The notes beneath the pieces are model-generated. The model ran no database searches, was not told the DNA's origin, and saw nothing but the letters and a program-made list of their open reading frames with translations. A stretch of DNA of 64,000 bases, from the NCBI GenBank assembly GCA_001910725.1, contig MJGA01000011.1:372001-436000 (forward strand), in the 5' to 3' direction. This document shows, piece by piece, positions 48,972 through 60,472 of the stretch. Numbering within the stretch: position 1 is the stretch's first letter; the number at the start of each line of letters is the position of its first letter. The position numbers were made by a program, and so were the translations under genes. The DNA is from Phanerodontia chrysosporium. Its lineage: Eukaryota > Basidiomycota > Agaricomycetes > Polyporales > Phanerochaetaceae.

Positions 48972-49788
48972 CTAATCGAGGTTCTTCTCCAAAAACAACC
49001 AATCTTCACCCAACTCCTGAATCAGCTCCCTGCAATGCTCAGCGAAGCGTGGCTTAAGCTCAGCGAAGCTATGTGCGCCTGCCTTCTTCAAATCCCTCGA
49101 AATCTTCTTCCACTCCCTCGTGGTGTACTCCTTCGTCTCAACGATGGTCTGAAGGTGTTTGCGAATGTTGTCGAACCTCTCCTTGAACAAGCCCAAGGTG
49201 TAGAGCTCGTGTTCAGTCAACCCAACTCGAAAACGCTGCTCGTCTAGCTTCTGAAAGAACGGACCCAAGTGGTTAAGGGTGCCGTTGAACTTTCGTCCGT
49301 AGTCGCGCAGCTGATGGACCTGAGTGTTGGTGTGAAAGCGAAGGTCTTTGGGAATGGGTTTGACTTCGATAGGGGGAGTAGGGGGAGGTTCAATACGTTC
49401 GATGAGGGGTAGAGGGGGAGGGGCGTTCGCGATGCGATCGAGTAGGCGGCGCTTGCGCTGTTCGTTGCGATAGTCTTCGAGCTGAAGCTGGTGCTTGAAG
49501 TCGTTCAAGTCTGCTTCACGAGCAAGCCTTTCACGACGACCAGGGACAGGGGTGTAGGGTGTAGTGCGAGGTTTGTACGCAGGGCGCGGCTTCCCAACGT
49601 CTTTGAAGCGGTGAAGGTTCGAGATCTTGATGCGCTCAAGCAAGGGTTTGCCAGAGCTCTCGTCCTTAGCAAGGACAAAACGGTTCCTAGCAGCTTTAGG
49701 CACTAGTAAACACGGGTCAGCCTGTGTACACAAGCCAGAAAACTTCTCCACACAGGCAAAGCGCAAGGCTTTCCTGCCAGCCAACCCT
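48972..49788 (-). CDS. Leader open frame (ORF0) without any Met codon
   Basis: A 272-codon open frame between the LTR and gag, ending at TAG (48972-48974), 29 nt before the gag ATG and not in the gag frame. It has no Met codon at all; a start at TTG (49784) or another near-cognate codon, or no translation, are the options. The translation looks protein-like: a basic N-terminal third, a Pro-rich centre (PPPLPLIERIEPPPTPPIEVKP), and a charged, probably helical C-terminal third (LTEHELYTLGLFKERFDNI). I recognise no domain. It could be a second capsid-like or accessory protein, or remnants of one kept open for RNA reasons. Confidence 0.55.
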
Positions 49789-50080
49789 CAACGAAGAGAA
49801 AGGGGTATTACTGTGGGTTTCCACGCCACACAGCTAAAACTGGTTGGACAGGGTATTACACCCTTAGTCCAGCACTACAACAGGGGTTACTCGTCCGCAG
49901 GCAAAGCCCTCTGAGGTGGGTTACACCACGTTCCCCTGTCTGTACCTAAAAAGGTACTATAGTGCCCACTTACGCCTGTGGATCGGCAAAAAACTGAACA
50001 AAGCGCAAAAGCACTTGTTCAAACAAGCCCCCAGAACCCAAAGCAATAACCTAGGCCACCAAAGGTGGAGTAGGTTGGCT

Positions 50081-50091
50081 AGCTTCAATCT
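50081..50091 (-). other. Primer binding site, self-priming (Tf1-like)
   Basis: On the element strand AGATTGAAGCT lies 2 nt after the 5' LTR. It is the exact reverse complement of AGCTTCAATCT in the LTR (50242-50232), which would be the first 11 nt of the RNA if transcription starts at 50242. No tRNA-type TGG start is present. This matches the self-priming scheme established for Tf1. Confidence 0.8.
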
Positions 50092-50093
50092 TC

Positions 50094-50693
50094 TATCACA
50101 AAAATGCGCTGCCCTAGCGCCTATACACCAAACCAACCAGCAATACTCACTGGCAAAGGTTTACTTGGACTACAAGGGGTGTAGCCAAGCTTGAAGACGA
50201 GGTATAGAGACTAGAGAGGTGAGATGCGATGAGATTGAAGCTGGGGAGGCACCCCCAGCCCTCAGGGTTTATATACATGTGCACCAGGTCCCCAGGGACC
50301 GGTGTTCAGGGTCCTAGCTATCTAATACCTACTACGCTATTGGCTAGTGCCCTACAGGCATTCCTACATTCTCCTACACGTTCCTAAATGTTCCTACGAT
50401 GTCCCAGAAACCTCCAGAACGTTCCAGCACTGTCCGGACCTGTCCAGAGACCTCCAGGGCTTTCTAGTCCATTCCGGAGTGTCTTGGCGCTTCCAGACCC
50501 TTGCCTGCTTCTAGACCTTCGACCATGTGACCCTGGGATACCGCACGTGTGCGCATCACGTGACCGCCGTATCACGTGACCAGCCCCGAGCCTAGGGCTG
50601 TCACTCCAGCGCTTCTGCATGTCACAGTTCGGAGTAATCGCTTCTGTCACCTGCTGCCCCTAACCCTAAGGGTTAAGACGAAAAACTGTGACA
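50094..50693 (-). repeat. 5' LTR (600 bp)
   Basis: On the element strand U3 is 50693-50243 and R-U5 is 50242-50094 if the predicted start is right. Identical to the 3' LTR as far as I can read. A telomere-like CCCTAACCCTAAGGG stretch lies at 50657-50671 in U3, near the LTR start. Confidence 0.97.
50268..50275 (-). promoter_or_regulatory. TATA box of the element
   Basis: TATATAAA on the element strand, whose first T is 33 nt upstream of the A at 50242. That spacing independently supports 50242 as the transcription start used for self-priming. The same box is at 42768-42775 in the 3' LTR. Confidence 0.8.
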
Positions 50694-51173
50694 GCGGTCA
50701 TAGCCGATCTGAAGCAACATCGATGGGTACACTTTGCCTGCCACGGGACCCTGACACCGGGAGCACCTTTCAATTCAGCATTCATCCTATCCGAGGATCA
50801 CAAAGAACGACTCACTCTCCTCGACGTGGTCGGTGCTGGCCTGCACAACGCCGACCTTGCAGTCTTGTCCGCATGCCATACCGCCGCGCTCACCGCGGGT
50901 GGCGCGATGGAAGAGGTGCTCCACTTGGCTGCCGCGATGCACTTCTCCGGCTTCCGCAGCGTCGTCGGGACGATGTGGCAGCTGAGCGACCAGGACGGCC
51001 CTACCTTTGCGAACGCCTTTTATGGTGCACTCTTTGCGGAGCAAGGAAACTCGAGAGAGACGTCGAGTGGGTTTAGAGGAGCTGCGAGAGCATTAAACGC
51101 AGCGACTAAAGAGCTTCGCCGCAGCAAGGTCAATTTGGAAAGATGGGTTAACTTCGTGCATATCGGGGCCTGA
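50694..51173 (+). pseudogene. TPR-CHAT copy 2, 3' part with catalytic residues
   Basis: Resumes the CHAT domain after the right copy of the target duplication (50694-50698). Contains the His of HFACHG (about 50735), FNSAFILSED, the Cys of LSACHT (about 50872), GFRSVVGTMWQLSDQDGPTFA, and ends RWVNFVHIGA, nearly the same as copy 1. No ATG start of its own is evident. It could only be expressed from an LTR or cryptic promoter, or from an allele lacking the element. Confidence 0.88.
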
Positions 51174-52331
51174 CCATGTGGTCTAGACACCCGTCTGTTA
51201 TACTTCCGTGTACCATGCGTTGGGCGGAACCGAGTCAGCGACTTCTATGATATCGCGCCGAGCATCCCGGTATGAAGCAGGGATATGCTTTAAGTCGTGG
51301 GATGCAGGGCTGACCGACGCCGTACGGCTTCTGCGCACACCGCGACCACCGGAGCGCTCGAGGCAGTGACCGCCCACGTCGTCGCGCGCACTTTCTCAGT
51401 AACTACTACATATTGCTGAGACTGAGGTGAGACTTTGCTGAAGTTAGTTATACTCTCGGCTGGCTGAGACATAAAAGCGACCAGGACTTCACGCTCGCAT
51501 GGGCAGAGCCAGCGTGCAGGAATGCGACGTCCAACGGGTTGACAGGCGAGCATACAGTGGTACCAAGTATGTTCCGAGATGTTGCTGACATGACAACCAC
51601 ATTGCAGGCTTCCAACCGCAAGGTATAAAGCATGCCAGAGGTACACGAGTATTGTGCGCTGGCGCCATACGCAGGAAGGTACGTCAGATTTCATGGAAAC
51701 ATGATTTCCATGGCCCCTCATGGCAGTCGGATTGCGTCCAGGACCAGTTTCTCCCATGCCATTGAAATGTTCAGACCTAGACGTAAGAAGAAGTCAGCCA
51801 CTTCCGTACCATGACTCGCACTGGCACCGATTTGAGGGGCCTGTCTAGATGCTCCAACCTCATTGGCTACGTGTTACGTTCTCCCGGGGAGGCTAGCTTT
51901 GCAGACCGATCGATTGTTTGGTGCTCCTGACGACCCTATCCCAAGACTCGGTTCAGGCTCTTCTTCTACCGTCTGGCGTGCCTCAGTGACTCGAGTATAT
52001 ATACCTGGCGTCAGTCTATCATGCCATGCGATCTCAGAGCTTCACGTACGGCTGCAACACTACCCAGCCTACACTGTCTAGCACGCCTTCAGCGCCACCC
52101 TCACCTCACGCTGTTGACTCAAACTCATTGCTAGGTCGTCAAAAGTCAGCCTCACTGAAGACCTCGCCTGATACGTTGGTGTTATACAATGGATAATGCA
52201 GTGGCGTTTGCTCACTGTCTCCAGTTTGCCTCTAGCCGTCCGCTACATTCTAGGACGAAGGCCATCGCAAGTCAATTGTGCCTTCTCATTGACTCCAAGA
52301 AGAACACTGTTAGGGCATTTCGGAGTGTACT
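51174..52331. other. Intergenic, CHAT copy 2 to TPR-CbxX gene
   Basis: A 155-codon minus frame at 51290-51757 overlaps other frames and shows no family signal. No RNA gene or repeat seen. Confidence 0.5.
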
Positions 52332-55300
52332 ATGACCTCCAGAGGCGACGTTGAACCACAAGATGGGTCGGGAGAGACAAGCGGTAAGATCGACCTATCC
52401 TCCCAGAGACCCTCCAACGCAGAATGCCAGGTATCAACTCTGTTTCGCATGTCATCGGAACTATTTGGACGCTCGGTTCGAACTCATAATGAGCACGACT
52501 TGGATCAGGCTATCTCCACAGCGCGCAATGCCACGTCCATCTGCACTCCAGCTAATCCTCATGCCGCCATGCTTTTCCACATTCTCGCAGAGTCTCTTCT
52601 CTTCCGCTCCGACCTCCAAAACCAGGCAGCAGACCTCGATGAGGCACTATTCTACCATAATCAAGCGATCTGTCTCCGTCCTCCTGGTCACCCTGATCGC
52701 TACTACTCCGAGCTCTCCCTCGCCAGGGCATTGCACGCAAAATTCTGCCTCGTGGGCCAGTCCCAAGACTTAATCGACTCTGTTCGCCATGGCACCTCTG
52801 CCCTTGAATTGTTTAACCCTACCTACCACGACCGACCAACTTTTCTCTATACCGCGGCAGTGACCTGGATCAATCACTTCAATGGCTCAAGAGCAGTCCC
52901 GTTTCCTACGAGAGATTCGAATTCGATAGCAGCCTCGTCCGAGACGCTTGCATCTGGCGCCTTTCACGAGTGCAGTTCAGGTCCGACTGGGCCTTCTTCT
53001 TTGGCCGATGAAGCCCCTCCTCTACCGCCTTCGGAGGCTGAGAAAGAATGGCAACGCCAGAAAATGTGTGAAGGCGCTTCGATTGACAGCATCGATGCAA
53101 TCATGGGTATGACCGGCCTCGAGAATGTGAAGACACAAGTTCTGCGGATTAAGGCCAGGATTGACACTGCTCGACGGCAGGGAGTTGATATGTTAGACGA
53201 GCAGTTCAATATCGTCTTAAGGGGGAATCCTGGTACCGGTAAGTCACGAGCTGTCATCCTCAAACTTTCCTGACTATCTTGAGTCCAGGCAAGACAACTG
53301 TAGCGCGTCTTTACGTGCAATTTCTAGCCTCTGTTGGCATCCTCGAAGACAGCGATTTTATCGAGACGACTGGATCTCGCCTAGCGAGCGAGGGCGTTCA
53401 TCACATCAAGGGTCAGATTGAAGAAATGGTCCAAGATTGCGGAGGCATTATATTTATCGACGAAGCCTATCAACTGACCAATGGAAATAATGCTTCTGGG
53501 AGACACATCCTCGACTTCCTTCTTGCTGAGATGGAGAATAACATCGGAAAGCTAGCCTTCATATTTGCGGGCTATGACAAGCCTATGGAGAAGTTCTTCG
53601 AGCACAACCCAGGCCTCCTCAGCCGTGTTCCGTATACCTTGCAATTCACCGACTATTCGGACGAGGAGCTCCTCCATATACTCGGCCAACTCGTGATCAA
53701 GAAGTATGACAGAAGGTTGAAGGTCGAGGGTGGCTCTACGGCTTATACATGCGCATCGCCATAAGGCGCCTGGGGAGGGGGCGAGGACGAGAAGGCTTTG
53801 GAAATGCCAGGGCAGTCCGCAGCATGTTCGCGCTGATTCTGGAGCGACAGGCAGTGCGCCTGACAGAGCAACGCAGAACTGCTGGTGCAATCCCTGACGA
53901 CCTCCTTCTGACAAAGGAGGATATCATCGGGCCTGATCCTTCGAGAGCGGTGTTGAACAGTAGAGCGTGGAAGAAACTGCATGGCTTAATCGGCCTTCGC
54001 GAGGTCAAACAATCTATCCAAAATCTTTTCGACCTCATAGCGGAGAATTACAAACGTGAACTGGCAGAGAAGCAACCGATCCAGATGTCGCTTAATCGTG
54101 TTTTTCTCGGAAATCCTGGCACAGGCAAGACAACAGTGGCCAAGCTGTACGGGCAGATACTGGCAGATATAGGAGCACTCAGCAACGGCGAGGGTGAGCG
54201 CGAGACACGCCTTGACGACCCGGGCTAGTGCTAATCCGTCCTCTAGTCGTTCTTAAGAATCCTGTAGACTTCGTGGGTGCCGCTCTAGGCGAATCAGAGC
54301 GCAACACGAAAACAATTCTAGCGGCCACCGTTGGCAAGGTCTTAGTCATCGACGAGGTGCGGTATAGTATATTTATTGGCCTTATCAGACGTCTATCAAA
54401 CTGACATCCTTTGAAGGCCTATTCATTGTACGGTGGGGGCGATGCGGCCGGCGGAAGGACGAGCGATAGCTACAGAACAGCTGTCATTGATGGCATAGTG
54501 GCAGAGGTCCAGAGTGTTCCAGGAGAAGATCGATGTGTGCTCATGTGTGGTTACGAGGCGCAGATGCGCGAGATGTTCCAGGTAACCCTTCTCGCTTGAT
54601 GTTGCACATCCTCGCGTACGCTTATTCTGACTATAACTCAGAACGTTAACCCTGGCCTTTCCGGGCGTTTCGCCATCGAGGATGCATTTCGATTTGAAGA
54701 CTTCACTCAGGAGGAGCTGCGCGAGATATTGGACCTCAAGCTCAAGGAGCAGGACCTCGACGCGACGGAAGAAGCAAAGAAGGTTGCCCTCGACATTCTC
54801 AATCTCGCCCGCAACCGTCCCAACTTTGGGAATGGTCGGGAAGTAGAGAACATCCTTAGCAAGGCGAAGAATAACTATCGGTCTCGGCAGTCGAAGCTCC
54901 CCGTATCAGAACGGCCATTCGACGTTGTGTTCCTTCCCGTCGACTTCGATCCTAATTGTGAGCGCATGGATCGCTCCCGCGTCAACCTGGAGAACCTTTT
55001 CGAAGACATGGTTGGAATGACGAAGCTTGTGGAAAAGTTTGGCCTCTACCAGCGAATGGCGCGCCGCGCCTCGAAGAGAGACGGTCGAGATTCACGAAAC
55101 GCTCGAGATCGTATTCCAACTAGGTTCATATTCAAGGGGGATCCTGGTGAGCCTGCCACAGGTTGATACTGCTGGCACCCGTGCTGATCTTACCGCAGGG
55201 ACCGGAAAAACGACTGTGGCACGCAAGATGGGACAAATTTATTATGATATGGGATTTCTTTCGTCCACGGAAGTAGTTGAATGCTCTGTCAACGACCTCG

Positions 55301-56244
55301 TGGGCCAGTACGTCGGACACACGGGCCCGAAGACGAAGCAAGTCTTCGCACGTGCCCTCGGTAAAGTGCTCTTGATTGATGAAGCCTATCGTCTCAGCGA
55401 GAGCGCGTACGGAAAGGAGGCTTTACACCAGCTGGTGAACTTCTTGACGCAAGAGACGTACGCGCGGAAGTTCATATGCATCATGATCGGACCTCGAAGG
55501 GAGATGGATACTCTGTTGGAAGGACATCCGACATTGGCGAGTCGCATAGAAGAGACCGTACATTTTGACAGTATATCGCCTGAGCATCTCCTCGAAATCC
55601 TTAGGAGAGACCTCGCCAAGGATGATGTCGAGTGCGCAGCTCTTGCGGGAACACGCCTTAGCAGCGAGGAATACAAGGAACTCACATCCCTAGCTGCTAA
55701 GCTCTCTGCTCTGGACTCCTGGGGAAATGGGCATGACATCAAGACACTCGCGCAGCAGGTGGTGCGAATTGCATTTGCCAACGCCTCTGCTACCGACACG
55801 GAAGAGCTCGAGCTCTCTGTGTCGGGTTCGGATGTTATCTCCTGCTTCGTCGCGATGCTGGCAGCGCGCGAGGCGAGAAATCCAAATGTTTCGGATCCCA
55901 CTGCTTCCCGAGCTTCAAAGGTGCTCTCCGTGCGACCCATCGAGCTCGACCTTGGAGCTTACCAAGTACGCGAAGCGATGGTAGAAGCAACAGTCAAGCG
56001 TATGGGACATAGTCAGCAATGTCTTAAGCGAGCAGCCTCCGAAGGGGAGGAGAATGAGGAAGAGAAGACACGCAGGATGCAGAACGCAAAGGAGTCAGAG
56101 GATGCGCTGAAGGAGCAGAGGGTACAGAAGAAGCTCCGACAGATGGAGTTATGTCCGCAGGGATTTGAATGGACCAAGGAGGAAGGCGGGTACAGATGCA
56201 AAGGTGGTAGCCACTGGGTGAGCAACGCAGACCTAGGGGTGTAA
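52332..56244 (+). CDS. TPR-like / triple CbxX-CfxQ AAA ATPase protein
   Basis: About 1,212 residues; exons 52332-53238, 53289-54193, 54247-54356, 54417-54581, 54642-55146 and 55199-56244. Residues about 30-200 carry the same TPR-like repeat as the CHAT genes (LRPPGHPDRYYSELSLARAL). Three CbxX-type AAA modules follow: GNPGTGKTTVARLY with IIFIDEAYQL, GNPGTGKTTVAKLY with VLVIDEAYSL, and GDPGTGKTTVARKM with VLLIDEAYRL; Walker A sites are near residues 302, 577 and 865. The end is a Cys/His-containing tail (CPQGFEW... GGYRCKGGSHW). CbxX relatives include Rubisco-activase-like remodelling ATPases; the fungal role is unknown. One base is missing near 53735, between modules 1 and 2, with conserved sequence on both sides (LYMRIAIRRLGRGRGREGFGNAR). 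Confidence 0.88.
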
Positions 56245-56489
56245 ATTCGTGTCTGTCCTGTAATAATCCTCTGTAAACACGACGGCACGCCGGTCAACGC
56301 GCAGGCGCGTATTTATATGTAGACACTCATCTCCGCACAACATTTAGGCTTAGAGTTGATGGATCACAGATTACTATCGTGGACGCGAATGAGGAACAAA
56401 GAAATATGATTTGAGGTGATAAAAGACAAAAATGCTAGGGCCTCAGCTTTTTTGTGCAACAAATCCAACCCCCGCATCCATTCCGTAAC

Positions 56490-58146
56490 TTAGTAGCACT
56501 GGGAGTAGTCTGCCATGGAATGAGAAAAAGAGCCGCGACAAAAATGAGGAGGTACTCACATGGGTTGAGGACGTGGCAAGTGTACGGGCTCGCGCAGGTA
56601 GTCGAGCCAGTGTAGCCAATGCCGCCGCACTGGCCCCACTGAGGGACGGTGACGCCGGTGGGCTGCGTTGGCGGGGTGCTGCTCGAGGAGTGCGAGGAGC
56701 TCGTGGATGTGGAGGAGTGCGAAGAGGAGACAGAGGACGAGGAGACGGTGCCGGTGTACGTGGTGTTGAGGTCGCCGAACTTGATGTTCGAGAAGACAAC
56801 GTAGGCGTTCGGGCTCTGCGCCTCGATCTGCGCGGGGACGCCGGAAGTGGTCGCGCAGGTGCCGCGGGCAACACCGGGAGTCGACGGGTCCTTGTTCGTC
56901 GGGTAGTTGGAGTCGAGCCAGAGCATGTTCGCGGCGTAGTCATCCCAGATCGAGAGCGCGAGGACCATGCCCGTGCGCAACGCCTCACCGACCTGCTTGA
57001 GACCACCGTGCTGCGCGAAGTAGTTGGTGTCGCCGAACGCCGTCTTCTGTTGCGAGCAGAAGTTGTCGGTGATCGAGTTGACCGGGTCGATGCCGGGGAT
57101 CTTGACGGAGGAGTTCTGGATGACCTTCCCATTCTGGACATAGAGACGGCGGATCTCGGTGAGGGTGCCCGCGGAGGTGCCGTCGTTGGTGATGAACTGG
57201 GTGACGACGGTGAAGGGCTTCGAGGTGTCGACGGTCAGGCCCTTCCCGAGGAAGGTCTGGTCGCCCATGCGGAAGGAGTTGAAGTCGCAGCCGTCGGCGT
57301 CGCAGAGACCGGTGTCGCGGGTGCAGTCGCTTCCGGAGCAGCGGGTCTGAGCGTTGGTGGTGCAAGGGTGGGGAGTGTATGCAGCGGCATCATTGTTCGC
57401 CTCCCAGATATCCATCTCAGTGCAGCAGGTACCGTAGTTACCGGTACCCGCGTTGGCACTGGTGGCGTTCCAGCCCTCAACGTTAGCCTGGAAAATAAAC
57501 AGTGAGTATAATATTGCGATCACACTATTCGAAAGAAGCTTACCTCGCCATTGATGAACTTGATGTCGCGCGGGCACTGCGAGTCGCAGTAGCCGGTACC
57601 GTACTTAGCACCAGCCTTGTTGGTCGGGTACTTGGCCATGCCGCCATCAGCGTCCATCGCAGAGAGGTAGAGGGCGCCGTTGAGACCGCAGGGGAGGTTC
57701 GACATGTCGACGTCGAAGGTGAACTCCTGGTTCAGGAGCTGGAACATCTGGTAGTGCGTGTCGTCCGCCATGAGGTAGACACGGGAGCCGACGTTCGAGC
57801 CAGTGACGAACTGCAGCTTGAGCGACGAGCCGCTCGCGGTGATGCCGTAGGTGCCGGTGTAGTCGGCGCCGTCGAGCGCGCAGTTGGCCGCACACGTCTT
57901 GCCGTCGGGGCAGAGCGTTGCGTCCCACTGGTTGCCAGTGTAGCAATTGGTGTAGCCGGAGGTGGAGTGGAGCCAGCGCCAGTTCGCGTCGAGCACGATC
58001 TTGGTGTTCAGGTTCGAGCAGCCGCCGCTCTTCGTGCACTTCTGCGACGTGAGCGTCGGGTGGTTCTCGGCCGTGTTGGTGCCGACCTGCTGGCCGAACA
58101 CCATTGCGGCCATCGTGAATGCGAGCAAAGTAGCAGTGCGGAACAT
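56490..58146 (-). CDS. cel7: GH7 cellobiohydrolase with CBM1 (secreted)
   Basis: Reducing-end exo-acting cellulase. Exons 58146-57544, 57487-56560 and 56509-56490 give 516 residues with no frame break. Signal peptide about residues 1-18 ([18 protein letters not shown]), then the mature QQVGTNTAE. Catalytic motif EMDIWEAN near residue 225 (nucleophile Glu, Asp, acid/base Glu). Many conserved Cys ([34 protein letters not shown]). A Ser/Thr-rich linker leads to a C-terminal CBM1 ([17 protein letters not shown], ending YYSQCY) that binds crystalline cellulose. The last 20-nt exon completes the CBM. Strong indicator of wood decay. A TATA box is listed separately. Confidence 0.97.
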
Positions 58147-58368
58147 TGTGACTGCGGGGGAAGTCAGCCCTGATACCAAGCCGTAGCACACAAATCTCCC
58201 TACCTAGAGTGTGAGCAGACGGTATTTCCGCACGAGGAGCTTTTCGGAGGCCTAGTTCGAAACCCTGGAGAAAAGTAAGACTCAGAGCGCAGTTGGAGTG
58301 CAGATGAAGGCTTACGATGCGAAGAAGGCGAAGAGGGCTCTGGTTCTCCTCGTCGCCACCTCCAACAG

Positions 58369-58376
58369 CTTTTATA
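58369..58376 (-). promoter_or_regulatory. TATA box, cellobiohydrolase gene
   Basis: GGTATAAAAGC on the gene's strand, about 225 bp before the ATG, suggesting a leader of about 190 nt that may hold an intron. Confidence 0.6.
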
Positions 58377-60472
58377 CCTCCTGCGCGCGTCGACACTTGG
58401 CAAAGTCGTAGTCTCGTGAGCTCGTCCTCGTCGGTGCATGGAGGCCCCGGACAAATTGGTGCGCCCTGTAGCGACCTTGGGCCGAGAATTTCCAGGTAAA
58501 TACGACAAGCACATCCGAGGGGCATGCAGCAGTGGAGACGACGCCCTTGGATCCCGTGAGCCGCGACGGACAAACTCGTCCTCGACCAAGGCCTTTCGGC
58601 CAATGAAGAGGCGGAGATCGGCCTGGGTCGTTACAGCCGCTTGCCAGGTGTGTGCGATGGCCACCACGGGATCAAAGACAGTGTTCGGTTGGACGTCGAG
58701 CACCGTTCCTGTCGGCGCCCTGCACGACATGACGGGAGCAGAGCGACGGCTAAACCGCGGTTAACAGCGCAGAAGCGTCGTACGCGACGGCCTTCGATGT
58801 CAGGCGGTATAACTTCGCAGGACCGCAGTGTCGGCGAAATGATGAGAGGCGGCTGAACTTCGGTAAGCGCATGGAGGCTGGAGGCTGGACGTGGCCACTT
58901 CGCATTGTTTGACAGCGGTACTTGCTGGGCGCAGCGGTCGGTATAGACAGATGAATGGCGTCCGCAGTCGGCAACATGGTGCTCGGTGGTCGAGGTAGTG
59001 CTTGGCGCTTCTCAGTCGGCATTACAGGCACGGGCAATGGTAATCGTAAAGCAATCTGGCTTCGGGTCGCTACTCGAGAGAGTTCAACTAATACGAAGCC
59101 ACATCTGAGCTGGTTGAAGACATACACTGGTTGGCAGACACCGAGCATAAGCCGGAAAATGGCCTTGGCTACAAGGGCGAGGCACACAATGTCAGGACAC
59201 AAGGATCGATGGAGATGAAAGGTAACGCAGCACTGTAGTCCTCCTCTTCACCGATAACTCGACACCTCTGTTCACGCTCGCATCCCCGTTTGTTCTCCGT
59301 CAGGGATGGCGCTAGCTTGCCTGAACAGTCAGCAGCAGCAAATCCTGACGGTACGACCATGTTAGACTGCCACGCGAGCCTCCAAATGCGAAAGAGGACG
59401 GAGCGTAGGCGTTGGTGAAATTACCGCACGTGTGGAGGAAGGCGGCGGAAACGGATGGGACAAGCAGGTGAGGGCTCTGAATTGCGCATGCCCACGTCCG
59501 CGGGTACCAAGACGTCTTATAACGAGTTTCATGCAGCTTCGGATGGACAAACATATCACAACCGTGCATGCGCGTGAACCCGTACTGCGGGTCGTTCGAA
59601 GCACAGCGCATCGACAGCGGCGAATATCTGCTTCGAATGGATATTCTTAGTATTGCCGCCCGTATCTGAGAAGGCATTAAGGTTAGAGCAACGTACCAGC
59701 CAATCGTCGCGACGCACACCTACTCACATCTGCTCAAAGCGCAAGGATGGAGGTTCGGCACAGCTGGCACCCGCCTTAAAGAACGACTGCTTGGACACTA
59801 CAGGACGCCTTGTGATCACAGCTCATATTGCGAGATAGATCGTCTGCATTTGACTTTGCAAGGTCACCATATGTACACTTGCAAGAGCAATAGAGTCGCG
59901 TGTGCCGGCCGTCGCTCTGCGTGTGCCGTGCCGTGCTCTGTGCTGAACTTGTGATCAGCTGGGGCGGTGGGAGGACCTCTGGTGCGAGCACTAGCAAAAG
60001 ACGGTGGGCAGTCTTGTAGGGGAAGCCTAGATCTGGATCTTTGCCCTCGGAGCACTCTTCACGACAGAGGCGTGATGACAAAGTTGAGCGTAGCTGAGCT
60101 TCCGCGTCGTGCTGAGGATGATGTACGATAGCTCATCTCCAGCTGCTGTAGCCTAGCCGATTGCGCTTGTGCATAGTGTCAATAGCCGTTATACAGTCTA
60201 AAGAGGTTAGGAAAGCGAACGAAGTGCTTACTGCACGTCCCGAACAGCTCACTCAAACTCAAGGACGTTCTTAGCTCCAGTGTACACGGACAAGAAAGGC
60301 ACAAAGCGCGGGTTTATTCCTGCAAATACGTTGAATGAGTGGAAAAACACGCAATATGCACAAGTCTCACCTCGACAACTTCATACTGTACCCATCGCAG
60401 GGTGGCAGTCGAGAGACGAGCGGCCGCGACGGGCGAAAGCTGGGGCGGGCTGAGTAAGCGCTCACAAAGCTG

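Larger units (their letters stand above)
48943..50276 (-). promoter_or_regulatory. AUG-free 5' leader of the element
   Basis: From just downstream of the U3 ATG beside the TATA box to the gag start, no ATG occurs on the element strand in any frame over about 1,330 nt; the last one before gag is in TGTATATAAA's upstream neighbour ACATGT. The opposite strand of the 1.3 kb from the predicted start to gag has 12 ATGs. The predicted transcript leader is therefore clear of upstream AUGs, as needed if ribosomes scan to gag. Confidence 0.85.
42594..50693 (-). mobile_element. Ty3/gypsy chromovirus LTR retrotransposon, 8,100 bp
   Basis: Complete element in antisense orientation inside CHAT copy 2. Order along its own strand: 5' LTR (50693-50094), self-complementary primer site, AUG-free leader holding an extra open frame, gag, pol (protease, reverse transcriptase, RNase H, integrase, chromodomain), dUTPase, polypurine tract, 3' LTR (43193-42594). 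The LTRs read as identical over 600 bp and a 5-bp target duplication is intact, so insertion is recent. The chromodomain and self-priming signal place it with fungal chromoviruses (Tf1/sushi-like group). One in-frame UGA interrupts pol at 44483-44485. Confidence 0.97.

Noticed and set aside
49935..49955. GTAAGT-like donor in the element leader that might splice an ATG onto ORF0
   Set aside because: There is no ATG anywhere upstream in the predicted transcript, so splicing from this donor could not provide a start codon.
42594..50693. tRNA-primed reverse transcription for the element
   Set aside because: The sequence after the 5' LTR has no TGG-type tRNA complement, whereas an 11-nt match to the RNA 5' end is present.
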